Shown here in pieces: positions 15,246 to 22,226 of a stretch of DNA of 23,732 nt. The DNA is taken from assembly GCA_035644935.1 (NCBI GenBank), contig DASQNO010000052.1, forward strand, positions 1-23,732, written 5' to 3'. This stretch comes from CADCVW01 sp035644935 (GTDB lineage Bacteria; Pseudomonadota; Alphaproteobacteria; Sphingomonadales; Sphingomonadaceae). The notes beneath the pieces are model-generated. The model was not told where the DNA came from and did not search any database. It saw nothing but the letters and a program-made list of their open reading frames with translations. Each line of letters begins with the position of its first letter. Position 1 is the first letter of the stretch. The translations under genes were made by a program, and so were the position numbers.

Positions 15246-15743
15246 ATGAAAACCGATCACCTCACCCGCCGCGCAATCCTCGGCGGGGGCACCGCGGCGA
15301 TGCTCTTCGGCGTGTTCGGCGGCGTCGGCGGGGCCAAGCCGACAGGCCGCTTCCCTGTCACCCTGACCGAAGCGCAGTGGAGACAGCGCCTGACCCCCGC
15401 GCAGTTCGCCACGCTGCGCCAGGAGGACACGGAGCGCCCCCGCTCCAGCCCGCTCAACGCCGAAAAGCGCGCCGGCACCTATGTCTGCGCCGGCTGCGCG
15501 CGTCCGGTCTTCTCCTCGGCCACCAAGTTCGAGAGCGGCACGGGCTGGCCGAGCTTCTGGAAGCCCCTGCCCGGCGCGATCGGTACCAAGATCGACGGCG
15601 TCCTCATGTTCAAGCGCACGGAGGTTCACTGCAGCCGCTGCGGCGGGCATCTCGGCCACGTCTTCGACGACGGCCCCAAGCCCACGGGGCTGCGCTACTG
15701 CATGAACGGCGTTGCGATGAAGTTCGTGCCAAACAAGGCTTAG
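15246..15743 (+). CDS. msrB: Tat-exported peptide-methionine (R)-S-oxide reductase
   Basis: 165 residues. MsrB reduces the R epimer of methionine sulfoxide in proteins. A twin-arginine signal (TRRAILGGGTAAMLFGVFGG, Arg8-Arg9, then a hydrophobic stretch) points to export to the periplasm; the catalytic domain starts near residue 35. Zinc ligands are Cys81/Cys84 (CAGC) and Cys129/Cys132 (CSRC). FESGTGWPSFWKP is the family hallmark, and Cys152 in GLRYCMNG is the catalytic cysteine. The residue after Asn is Gly rather than the usual Ser. The start is supported by AAGG six bases upstream of the ATG at 15246. It follows the ABC-2 permease by 35 bp on the same strand, and its stop overlaps the convergent glycosyltransferase by four bases. 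Confidence 0.93.
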   Translation: MKTDHLTRRAILGGGTAAMLFGVFGGVGGAKPTGRFPVTLTEAQWRQRLTPAQFATLRQEDTERPRSSPLNAEKRAGTYVCAGCARPVFSSATKFESGTGWPSFWKPLPGAIGTKIDGVLMFKRTEVHCSRCGGHLGHVFDDGPKPTGLRYCMNGVAMKFVPNKA

Positions 15744-16807
15744 GCTCGCCCATCATGCGGCTGAGTTGACCGCGAAATGGCCGAAGCCGTCACGACTCCC
15801 GCCATCCGGCGGAGCCAGCGCCGCCCTCGCTCGGCGCCCAGCCACCGGGCCGGCTCGGCGGCCGCAAGGTGGCGCGCCGCCCTCCGCCAGCCGATAACGG
15901 GTCCCGCTTCAGCGCACGCTCGCGTCCAGAAGAATGCGCATGCAAGCCGCAGCGCGCGCTCGTCGGCCATGCCGCTCACGCGGTTCGCCTGCACCAGCCG
16001 TTCGATCCAATTCTCCGCCCAGCGTAGATAATCGGCGTCGGGGACGACGACAGGCAGCTTCGGATTGCCGAATTGCACATGGCGCGCCACATCGTCCCCC
16101 TCCGCCCGCACGCCCAGCCGATCGAGTTGCCTGCCGAACAGGACCACCTTGAACCGTTGCATGTCCCCGGAGCGCTCGCGTATCGTCTGCCCCTTGTGCA
16201 GCCGTCGATCGATCAGAACCGAGGGGAGGTTCGCGGTGCGATAATTGGCTGCGATGATCCGCTGAAACTCGTCAACATCCTCGCACACCGGAAAGCCGGG
16301 GTCGTACGGGTGGCGGCGCAAGATATCGGTTCGCCCGGTGATTGCCGAATTCTGGAAAGCCGATCGGAACAGCAGCCAGGCGACGATGTCCTCGTGATCC
16401 AGCGGCGGCACGCGCACGCCTGCCCGCCGCCGCCCGTCGGGCCGCATCTTCCCCGCGCACGACCCTACGAACGCCACATCGCTGTGCGTCTCCAGGTACG
16501 CGACTTGCTCCGCAAGCCGTGTTGGCCGCGCCACGTCGTCGCTGTCCAGCCACGCGACGTAATCCCCCTTTGCAGCATCCAGACCGGTGTTGCGGGCGTG
16601 CGGAATGCCGCGATTGCCGCCGTGCCGCACCACACGAACCCGCGCGTCACCCAACTGCTCGACCACTGAAACGCTATGGTCGGTCGAGCCGTCGTCGACC
16701 AGGATCAGCTCCAATTCGCGGTGTGTTTGCGACAGAATGCTGCGCACTGCGTCGCCGACGGTGTTCTCGCGGTTGTATACCGGAACGATGACGGAGACTT
16801 GAGGCAC
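15740..16807 (-). CDS. family 2 glycosyltransferase
   Basis: 355 residues from a GTG at 16807. The GT-A fold is clear: SVIVPVYNRENTVGDAVRSI (5-24), the nucleotide-binding LILVDDGSTD (35-44 with Asp38 and Asp39), GNRGIPHARNTGLDAAKGDY and the DXD-like metal site WLDSDD (86-91). It transfers a sugar from a nucleotide donor to an unidentified acceptor, typically in envelope or capsular polysaccharide synthesis. The C-terminal third (from about residue 230) is divergent, with basic and Ala/Trp-rich helices and no clear membrane segment. No Shine-Dalgarno is visible; the gene begins 24 bp after the stop of the LytTR regulator, so translational coupling is possible. No other polysaccharide genes are in the window. 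Confidence 0.9.
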   Translation of the reverse strand: MPQVSVIVPVYNRENTVGDAVRSILSQTHRELELILVDDGSTDHSVSVVEQLGDARVRVVRHGGNRGIPHARNTGLDAAKGDYVAWLDSDDVARPTRLAEQVAYLETHSDVAFVGSCAGKMRPDGRRRAGVRVPPLDHEDIVAWLLFRSAFQNSAITGRTDILRRHPYDPGFPVCEDVDEFQRIIAANYRTANLPSVLIDRRLHKGQTIRERSGDMQRFKVVLFGRQLDRLGVRAEGDDVARHVQFGNPKLPVVVPDADYLRWAENWIERLVQANRVSGMADERALRLACAFFWTRACAEAGPVIGWRRAARHLAAAEPARWLGAERGRRWLRRMAGVVTASAISRSTQPHDGRA

Positions 16808-16831
16808 CGGGCCATGTTTACATGCTACCGC

Positions 16832-17641
16832 TCAATGCACAAAACGCGCCACGACATCCCGGTACGACCGCGATACCTTAATCTGCGCGCCTGATTCCAG
16901 CACCAGGAAGCACTCGCCGTTGGTGTGTGGCTTGACCTGCTTGACGAGGTCCAGGTTGACGATCGTCGACCGGTGCACGCGCTGGAACCGCCTGGGGTCC
17001 AGTCGCTTCTCCAGATCCTTCATCGTTTCGCGCAGGATCAGCGTGTTCCCCGCCGTTTGGATGCACATGTAGTCGCCCGCCGCGTCGATGCGCTCGATCG
17101 TGTCGACGTCGACGCGGAAGATTTGGCCTTGGTCCTTGATGTTGATGAGCTTCTCGAACCGATTGGATGCGTGCGGCTCGCCGATCGATCCCTCGTCCGC
17201 CAACTCGGTCGCGGCCTGCGGCGCGTGCTCGGCCAGGACCTCCTTCAATCGCCCGACTTCCTCGACGCCGCGCTTTTCGCTGAGGCGCAGCCGCACGCGG
17301 TCCAGAGAGTCGGACAGGCGATCCTCGTCCACCGGCTTCATCAGGTAATCGGTTGCCTGCGCCTCGAATGCGCGGATCGCGTGGTCGCTGTACGCGGTCA
17401 CGAACACGAACAAGGGCGGCTCAACTTCCATCAGCCCCTGGATGACCGAGAAACCGTCGAAGCCGGGCATCTGGATGTCGAGAAAGACCAGGTCGGGCTT
17501 GTGCGTCTTGATCGACCGGATCGCCTCGCGGCCGTTGGTGCAGGTGTCGATGATCTCGACGTCGCCATGCGCCTGCAGGCGCAGTTGCAGCCCCTGGATT
17601 GCCAGGGTTTCGTCATCCACCAGGATGGTGCGTATCGCCAT
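16832..17641 (-). CDS. LytTR-family response regulator
   Basis: 269 residues. The receiver domain (about 4-120) has acidic residues Asp9/Asp10/Glu11, phospho-acceptor Asp55 in DLVFLDIQMPGFDGF, Thr82 and Lys102 (MKPVDEDR). A linker of about 45 residues leads to a LytTR DNA-binding domain (about 166-269) with DIDTIERIDAAGDY-like and RRFQRVHRSTIVNLD blocks. Such regulators bind paired imperfect direct repeats. The ATG at 17641 is preceded by AAGGA at good spacing. The cognate sensor kinase is the gene immediately upstream (43 bp), and a glycosyltransferase follows 24 bp downstream, suggesting one transcript. The target genes are not known. Confidence 0.95.
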   Translation of the reverse strand: MAIRTILVDDETLAIQGLQLRLQAHGDVEIIDTCTNGREAIRSIKTHKPDLVFLDIQMPGFDGFSVIQGLMEVEPPLFVFVTAYSDHAIRAFEAQATDYLMKPVDEDRLSDSLDRVRLRLSEKRGVEEVGRLKEVLAEHAPQAATELADEGSIGEPHASNRFEKLINIKDQGQIFRVDVDTIERIDAAGDYMCIQTAGNTLILRETMKDLEKRLDPRRFQRVHRSTIVNLDLVKQVKPHTNGECFLVLESGAQIKVSRSYRDVVARFVH

Positions 17642-17684
17642 ATTCAGTCCTTACGCGCGCCCGGCACGTGCCGGGGAGCCATTC

Positions 17685-18839
17685 TTAAACGCCAACATCG
17701 TACGGGATTTCGATCGTTACGGCGAACCCCCCTTCCGTATCGTTGGCTTCGATATGGTGGTCGGCGCCATAGGCCTGGCTTAACCGATCGCGAATATTCG
17801 CCAGTCCGACGCCTGTGGACGGCGAGCCGCCGACTTGCGGCCCCCGTGTGCCCGGGCCGGTGTCGGACACGGTGATCCGCACGCGGTTGCCGACGCGCCG
17901 CGCGTCCACCGCGATGTCCGCTCCGCCCTCCTGCGGCGTCACCGCATATTTGATCGCGTTCTCGACCAGCGGCTGCAGCAGCAGCGACGGCACGCGGGCG
18001 TGCATCGCCGCCGGGTCGACGTTGAACGACGGCCGCATCCGCTCTTCGAACCGCATCTTCTCGATTTCGAGGTAGAGCTTCAGCGTCTCGACCTCCTGAC
18101 TCAGCGTCACCTGCGCCGCCTGTTCGTTGACCAGCGTGTAGCGCAGGAAGGACGCAAGCCTCGACAGCATCGCATTGGCGCGCTCGGTCTGCTTCAGCAG
18201 CACCAGCGTCGAAATCGAATTCAGCGTATTAAACAGGAAATGCGGGTTGAGCTGATAACGCAGCATCGCGAGCTGCGCCGCGCTCGCCTGATGCTCCAGC
18301 AGCACCATGCGGTCCGCCTGTTCCTCCAGCAGCAGGTAGTAGTTGATCGAATAATAAAGCGCCGACCAGGCGGCGAGGATCGCGAAGTCGAGCAGGATGG
18401 CGCTGAAGAACTCGAGGCCCACGGGCATTGCGCCGGGTTTGACGAAGGTCGCGTGGCTCCACGTCTCGATGGCGGAGAACATGGCGGCCGCGAGCAGCAC
18501 GATCACCACGGTCGCCGGCCAGGTAATCAGCGCCTTTTGGCGGATCAGCCGCCGGTATGCGGTCGCCATAAGCAGCGTCAGCGAATAGCCGGTCGCGGTG
18601 AGCAGCAGCGTGTGGATGATGAACGTGGCGCCCTGGGCCGTGGCGATGCCGTTCAGCGTGCGCAGCATGAAAAAGCCGGTCCATCCGACCGACTGCAGCA
18701 CCCAGAACGCGCGGTTCTTGTCCTGGAAGAAGGGCTGGCCCCGCAACCCTTTGAGCGACGGCGGGTCGCCGGCGCGCACCGCCGCCGCGGCATTCGCCGC
18801 CGGCCGGGCCACGCCCCATTCGCTGGTATCGGTCGCCAT
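17685..18839 (-). CDS. LytS-like membrane sensor histidine kinase
   Basis: 384 residues from the ATG at 18839. About four membrane segments lie at roughly 46-62, 72-92, 105-125 and 142-170. A short linker leads to the His_kinase domain with phospho-acceptor His200 in LRYQLNPHFLFNTLNSIS, then the catalytic N-box LLLQPLVENAIKYAV (286-300, Asn294), SDTGPG (325-330) and STGVGLANIRDRL (341-353). This is the HPK8/LytS-type architecture, which pairs with LytTR regulators such as the next gene. Two upstream ATGs (18875 and 18851) are in frame, but the first lies within a palindromic repeat, so the shorter form is preferred. No strong Shine-Dalgarno marks any of them. The signal is not identifiable; the sensor region has no recognised extracytoplasmic domain. 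Confidence 0.9.
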   Translation of the reverse strand: MATDTSEWGVARPAANAAAAVRAGDPPSLKGLRGQPFFQDKNRAFWVLQSVGWTGFFMLRTLNGIATAQGATFIIHTLLLTATGYSLTLLMATAYRRLIRQKALITWPATVVIVLLAAAMFSAIETWSHATFVKPGAMPVGLEFFSAILLDFAILAAWSALYYSINYYLLLEEQADRMVLLEHQASAAQLAMLRYQLNPHFLFNTLNSISTLVLLKQTERANAMLSRLASFLRYTLVNEQAAQVTLSQEVETLKLYLEIEKMRFEERMRPSFNVDPAAMHARVPSLLLQPLVENAIKYAVTPQEGGADIAVDARRVGNRVRITVSDTGPGTRGPQVGGSPSTGVGLANIRDRLSQAYGADHHIEANDTEGGFAVTIEIPYDVGV

Positions 18840-18887
18840 CCCGGCCAACATAGGGCAGCTTGGATGTAACGTCATCCCGGGCCGACT

Positions 18888-19017
18888 GTCATCCCGGCGA
18901 AGGCCGGGATCTCAGTGAGGTGGCCACGAAGGTTTCGCGCGAGACGCCACTGAAATCCCGACCTGCGGGGTCCCCGCAAAGTACTACTTGGCGGGGTACT
19001 CCTGCGCCGGGATGACG
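18888..19017. repeat. composite palindromic repeat with a second inverted repeat inserted
   Basis: The element starts TGTCATCCCGGCGAAGGCCG and ends GCCGGGATGACG, like the copies at 462 and 12950, with inner arms CTCAGTGAGGTGGC-type and GCCACTGA. The right arm is interrupted, at about 18961-19004, by a different imperfect inverted repeat (GGGGTCCCCGCAAAGTA against TACTTGGCGGGGTACTCC). A partial extra arm (CGTCATCCCGGG) lies at 18870-18881. It fills the gap between the divergent sensor-kinase and HD-protein genes. Confidence 0.75.
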
Positions 19018-19023
19018 CGGATG

Positions 19024-19052
19024 TTGGCAATACCCGCCGACAGGCGTAGCTT
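19024..19052 (+). promoter_or_regulatory. possible sigma-70-like promoter of the HD-protein gene
   Basis: TTGGCA at 19024-19029 and TAGCTT at 19047-19052 are 17 bp apart. The -35 differs from TTGACA by one base; the -10 is poor. Transcription would start at or next to the ATG at 19059, giving a leaderless mRNA, which agrees with the absence of a Shine-Dalgarno. Confidence 0.3.
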
Positions 19053-19058
19053 CCCCTC

Positions 19059-19649
19059 ATGGACACCAACGCAGGCCAAGCCAGCTTCCGTCACATGACC
19101 GAAGGAACCGCCGAAGACTGGGGCCACATCGCGCGTCATTTCCGCCCCTTCGCCGCCCAGCTCCCCGATCGCATTCTCGCGCACCTGCAGCTTCTCGACG
19201 GCGATTACGGCGGCTTCCCGGTCGACCGCCTCCAGCACAGCCTGCAGACCGCCACCCGCGCGCACCGCGACGGCCAGTCCGAAGACTATGTCGTCATGGC
19301 GCTGCTCCACGACATCGGCGACACGCTGGGCAGCTACAACCACCCCGAAATCGCCGCCGCGATGCTCAAACCCTTCGTGTCGGACGAACTGCACTGGATC
19401 GCGCAGCAGCACGGCATTTTCCAGGGCCACTATTATCTTCACCACCTCGGGATGGACCGAAACATGCGCGACGCCTTCCGCGGCCACCCGCATTTCGAAG
19501 CCTGCGCGCATTTCTGCGAAGCCTACGACCAGGCCGCTTTCGACCCGGCGTACGACAGCGCGCCGCTGGACTTCTTCGTACCCATGGTGCGGCGGGTCAT
19601 GGCGGTGCCCCGGAACGGCATGTTCGCCGGCGCGCACACGGACGCTTGA
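19059..19649 (+). CDS. HD-domain protein, PhnZ/MIOX-like oxygenase or phosphohydrolase
   Basis: 196 residues. A set of HD-fold metal ligands is visible: His60 (RLQHSLQTA), His84-Asp85 (ALLHDIGD), His95 (NHPE), His118 (AQQHG) and Asp157 (CEAYDQAAFDP). The arrangement H, HD, H, H, D, with a late aromatic-Asp block before the last helix, recalls the mixed-valent di-iron oxygenases of the PhnZ/myo-inositol oxygenase group more than classical mononuclear HD phosphohydrolases. This is inference from motif layout. PhnZ itself acts with a 2-oxoglutarate-dependent partner (PhnY) on aminoethylphosphonate, but no such partner gene is here. The ATG at 19059 has no Shine-Dalgarno; Met13 is an alternative start. 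It converges on the GGDEF-EAL gene. Confidence 0.75.
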   Translation: MDTNAGQASFRHMTEGTAEDWGHIARHFRPFAAQLPDRILAHLQLLDGDYGGFPVDRLQHSLQTATRAHRDGQSEDYVVMALLHDIGDTLGSYNHPEIAAAMLKPFVSDELHWIAQQHGIFQGHYYLHHLGMDRNMRDAFRGHPHFEACAHFCEAYDQAAFDPAYDSAPLDFFVPMVRRVMAVPRNGMFAGAHTDA

Positions 19650-19660
19650 GCGCGATCAGT

Positions 19661-19682
19661 CGTCCCAGCGAAGGCTGGGACG
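19661..19682. terminator. bidirectional hairpin terminator between convergent genes
   Basis: A perfect nine-base stem CGTCCCAGC / GCTGGGACG with loop GAAG lies 11 bases after the HD-protein stop and just before the end of the GGDEF-EAL gene. It is a minimal single-hairpin copy of the arm seen in the larger GTCATCCCAGCGAA repeats. No long T-run follows, so terminator activity is inferred from position. Confidence 0.55.
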
Positions 19683-19687
19683 ACGTG

Positions 19688-22036
19688 TTACCCCGCCTTG
19701 CGCCGCGCCTGCCCCATGACCAATTCGTTCGCCCGCGCATAAGGCATCGGCCGCCCGAACAGATATCCCTGCATCGTGTTGCAGCCGAGTTCGCGCATGC
19801 GCTCGAAGTCCTCAACCGTTTCGATCCCCTCGGCGGTGACGTTGAGCCGGAACGAGCGCGCCAGCTGGACGATCGACTTGATGATCTCGATCGTCTCGGG
19901 CCGCGTGCCCGCTTCGCGCACGAAGCTGCCGTCGATCTTGAGCTTGTGGAAAACGGCCTTGTTGAGATAGCCGAGCGAGGAATAGCCCGTGCCGAAATCG
20001 TCGAGCGCGATGCCGACGCCCAGCGTGCGGAGCCGCTTCAGGACGTCCAGCGAGCCGTCCGATCCGTCCATGAAGACCGACTCGGTGACCTCCAGCTCGA
20101 TCCGGTTGCCGGGCAGCCGGTGGCGGGCGAGCGCTTCGCCGACCGTGTTGGGCAGCGCCGGGATGACCAGCTGGCGGGGGCTGAGGTTCATCGCCACCGT
20201 GATGTGTTCGGGCCAGCTGGCCGCCGCGCGGCAGCCTTCGTTGATCACCCATTCGCCGATCGCGACGATGAGGTTCGATTCCTCGGCGATGGGGATGAAG
20301 ATGTTGGGCGGGACGACGCCGCGTTCCGGGTGGTTCCAGCGCAGCAGCGCCTCGAAGCCCAGCAGCGTCTGCGTCTGAGCATCGATCAGCGGCTGGTACA
20401 GCAGGTGAAACTGGTCGCCCTTCAACGCGGCGCGCAGGTCGTTCTCGACGCGCACGCGGTCCTCCGCCTCGTTCTGCAGGTTGGCGGAGAAGTAGCAGAC
20501 GCGGCCGCGGCCCTGGCCCTTGGCTTCGTACAGCGCCAGATCGGCCTTCAGGATCAGGTCGTCGACGCTCTGCCCGTCCATCGGCCCGTAGGCGCAGCCG
20601 ACGGAAATGCCGATGCGGATCTCCATCTTGTCCAGCCGATACGGCTTGCCGATCGCCTCGATGATACGGTCGGCCAGATTTTCGACCGACTTGCGGCTCT
20701 GCGCGTCGCGGATGACGATCGCGAACTCGTCGCCGCCCATGCGGCCGACGGTGCCGAAATCCTCGGCCTCCTTGACCAGCCGCTGCGCCACGGATTTCAG
20801 CACGGCATCGCCCGCGGGGTGGCCATACGTGTCGTTGACCGGTTTGAACCCGTCGAGGTCGAGGAACAGGATCGCGCACGGGACCTGCGACTTGATCGAC
20901 GTCGACAGCGCCTCGCCCAGCAGCTGGCGGACGCGGCCGCGATTGGGCAGGCCCGACAGCACGTCGACATTGGCAAGGTTGGTCAGCCGCTCCTGCGTCC
21001 GGCGGACGTCCGTGATGTCCGATCCCACGCCGCGGAAGCCCTCGAACTGGCCGTTGGCGCCGACGATCGGGTCGCCCGCGATGGAAATCCAGCGAGGTCC
21101 GCCCGGCGTCTTGATCTCCATCTCGAGCGCCGAGAACGGCTCGCGCGCCAGCAGCGCCTGGCCCAGATTGCTCATGCCGCCGAGCGAGGCAGGCAGCGAA
21201 TGGCCGGTCAGCTGGCCCGTCGACTTGCCGATCATCGCGGTCATGCGCGACGAGATGTAGGTAACGCGGTTTTCGGCATCGACCTGCCACAGCCAGCCGG
21301 CGCCGCGTTGCTCGTATTCCTTGAGCAGCAGCGTCGCCTCTTCGCTCTTGCTACCGACCTTGGCGTTCATTTCGATCTGCTTGAACGCCCAGCGCGAGAT
21401 GCGCACCACGCTGCCGATGCCCATGCCGGCGATCAGCACCAGCGCCGCCTTCTGCACGAGGCTGAGCGACCCGTGGGCGAGGAACAGCACGCCGGACAAA
21501 CCGCCGCACATCGTCAGCAGCCACGCGGTCGCCGCCACCGGGACGGACGCATAGGCGATCGCGGTGCCGGTCATCGCCGCCATCACCGTGCCGATCACCA
21601 TCTGCACCTCGGGCGACTGGCCCGGGAACGCGTATAGGGGCAGCGAGCACCACAGCGCGCCGCGCCCGACGACGTTGACGATGAGGCCGGTGTCGTCGGC
21701 CTTGCGGCGCATGCGGCTGAGGCCGAGCACGGCTTGCGATTCGGCATTGCGCATCAGCAGGACGTTAACCGCGACGACCAGCAGGCCCCAGCCGGCTACC
21801 AGCCAAAGCGGCGTCGCATCGATCAACGCGTAGCCGACCCCCAGCGCGCCGACGACATTGGCCGCGGCGAAATAGGGCGCGAACTGCCCCCGCGACAGCA
21901 GCTGCGCGTTTCGGACCTCGGGTCCGTCGGCGAGGCGCAGGCTGCCGCCCGCCTCCCCGTCATCGCGTGCGTCGGCACCCGAAGCGACCAGCTCGGTAGA
22001 CTCGCTGGCACGGAAACGTTTGGGTGCCTCGTACAT
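19688..22036 (-). CDS. membrane PAS-GGDEF-EAL cyclic-di-GMP signalling protein
   Basis: 782 residues from the ATG at 22036; the codon before it is a TTG with no advantage. An N-terminal membrane region (about 50-215, roughly five to six segments) is followed by a PAS domain (about 238-345), a GGDEF domain (about 355-515) and an EAL domain (about 525-775). The diguanylate cyclase motif GGDEF (434-438) is intact, as are phosphodiesterase residues: Glu562 in FEALLRW, Asn617 in MNLSPRQL, Glu649 in ELEVTES, Asp679/Asp680 in LDDFGTGYSSL, Lys700 in KLKIDGSFV, Glu736 in EGIET and Gln756. The position of the inhibitory RXXD site before GGDEF reads EDFG, so product inhibition through that site is probably lost. 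It probably makes and/or degrades c-di-GMP; which dominates cannot be told. Confidence 0.93.
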   Translation of the reverse strand: MYEAPKRFRASESTELVASGADARDDGEAGGSLRLADGPEVRNAQLLSRGQFAPYFAAANVVGALGVGYALIDATPLWLVAGWGLLVVAVNVLLMRNAESQAVLGLSRMRRKADDTGLIVNVVGRGALWCSLPLYAFPGQSPEVQMVIGTVMAAMTGTAIAYASVPVAATAWLLTMCGGLSGVLFLAHGSLSLVQKAALVLIAGMGIGSVVRISRWAFKQIEMNAKVGSKSEEATLLLKEYEQRGAGWLWQVDAENRVTYISSRMTAMIGKSTGQLTGHSLPASLGGMSNLGQALLAREPFSALEMEIKTPGGPRWISIAGDPIVGANGQFEGFRGVGSDITDVRRTQERLTNLANVDVLSGLPNRGRVRQLLGEALSTSIKSQVPCAILFLDLDGFKPVNDTYGHPAGDAVLKSVAQRLVKEAEDFGTVGRMGGDEFAIVIRDAQSRKSVENLADRIIEAIGKPYRLDKMEIRIGISVGCAYGPMDGQSVDDLILKADLALYEAKGQGRGRVCYFSANLQNEAEDRVRVENDLRAALKGDQFHLLYQPLIDAQTQTLLGFEALLRWNHPERGVVPPNIFIPIAEESNLIVAIGEWVINEGCRAAASWPEHITVAMNLSPRQLVIPALPNTVGEALARHRLPGNRIELEVTESVFMDGSDGSLDVLKRLRTLGVGIALDDFGTGYSSLGYLNKAVFHKLKIDGSFVREAGTRPETIEIIKSIVQLARSFRLNVTAEGIETVEDFERMRELGCNTMQGYLFGRPMPYARANELVMGQARRKAG

Positions 22037-22148
22037 CAAAACTCACTGGCAACGGCTCGGGTTCACCTGGATTAGCCGAAGAGCTTTGATGGATCGTTAA
22101 GCAGCGGAAAGGATATGTGGCGCGGAAGCCACCAGCCCCCACGCGAAA

Positions 22149-22172
22149 ACGCCCGGCACGAAGGCCGGGCGT
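22149..22172 (-). terminator. rho-independent terminator of the TonB-receptor gene
   Basis: A perfect nine-base stem ACGCCCGGC (22149-22157) and GCCGGGCGT (22164-22172) with a six-base loop. Read on the minus strand it is followed directly by TTTT. It lies about 55 bases beyond the receptor stop and separates it from the GGDEF-EAL gene, which therefore needs its own promoter in 22037-22148; none stands out there. Confidence 0.75.
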
Positions 22173-22226
22173 CCCCTGTGACTAGCGGTGAAGCGGGGAG
22201 CGGCACCGCCCCTCCCCGGGTTCCGA

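Noticed and set aside
19646..21637. 663-codon open frame on the plus strand opposite the GGDEF-EAL gene
   Set aside because: Typical high-GC antisense frame, rich in Asp/Arg/Val/Ala without a family; the opposite strand has intact GGDEF and EAL motifs.
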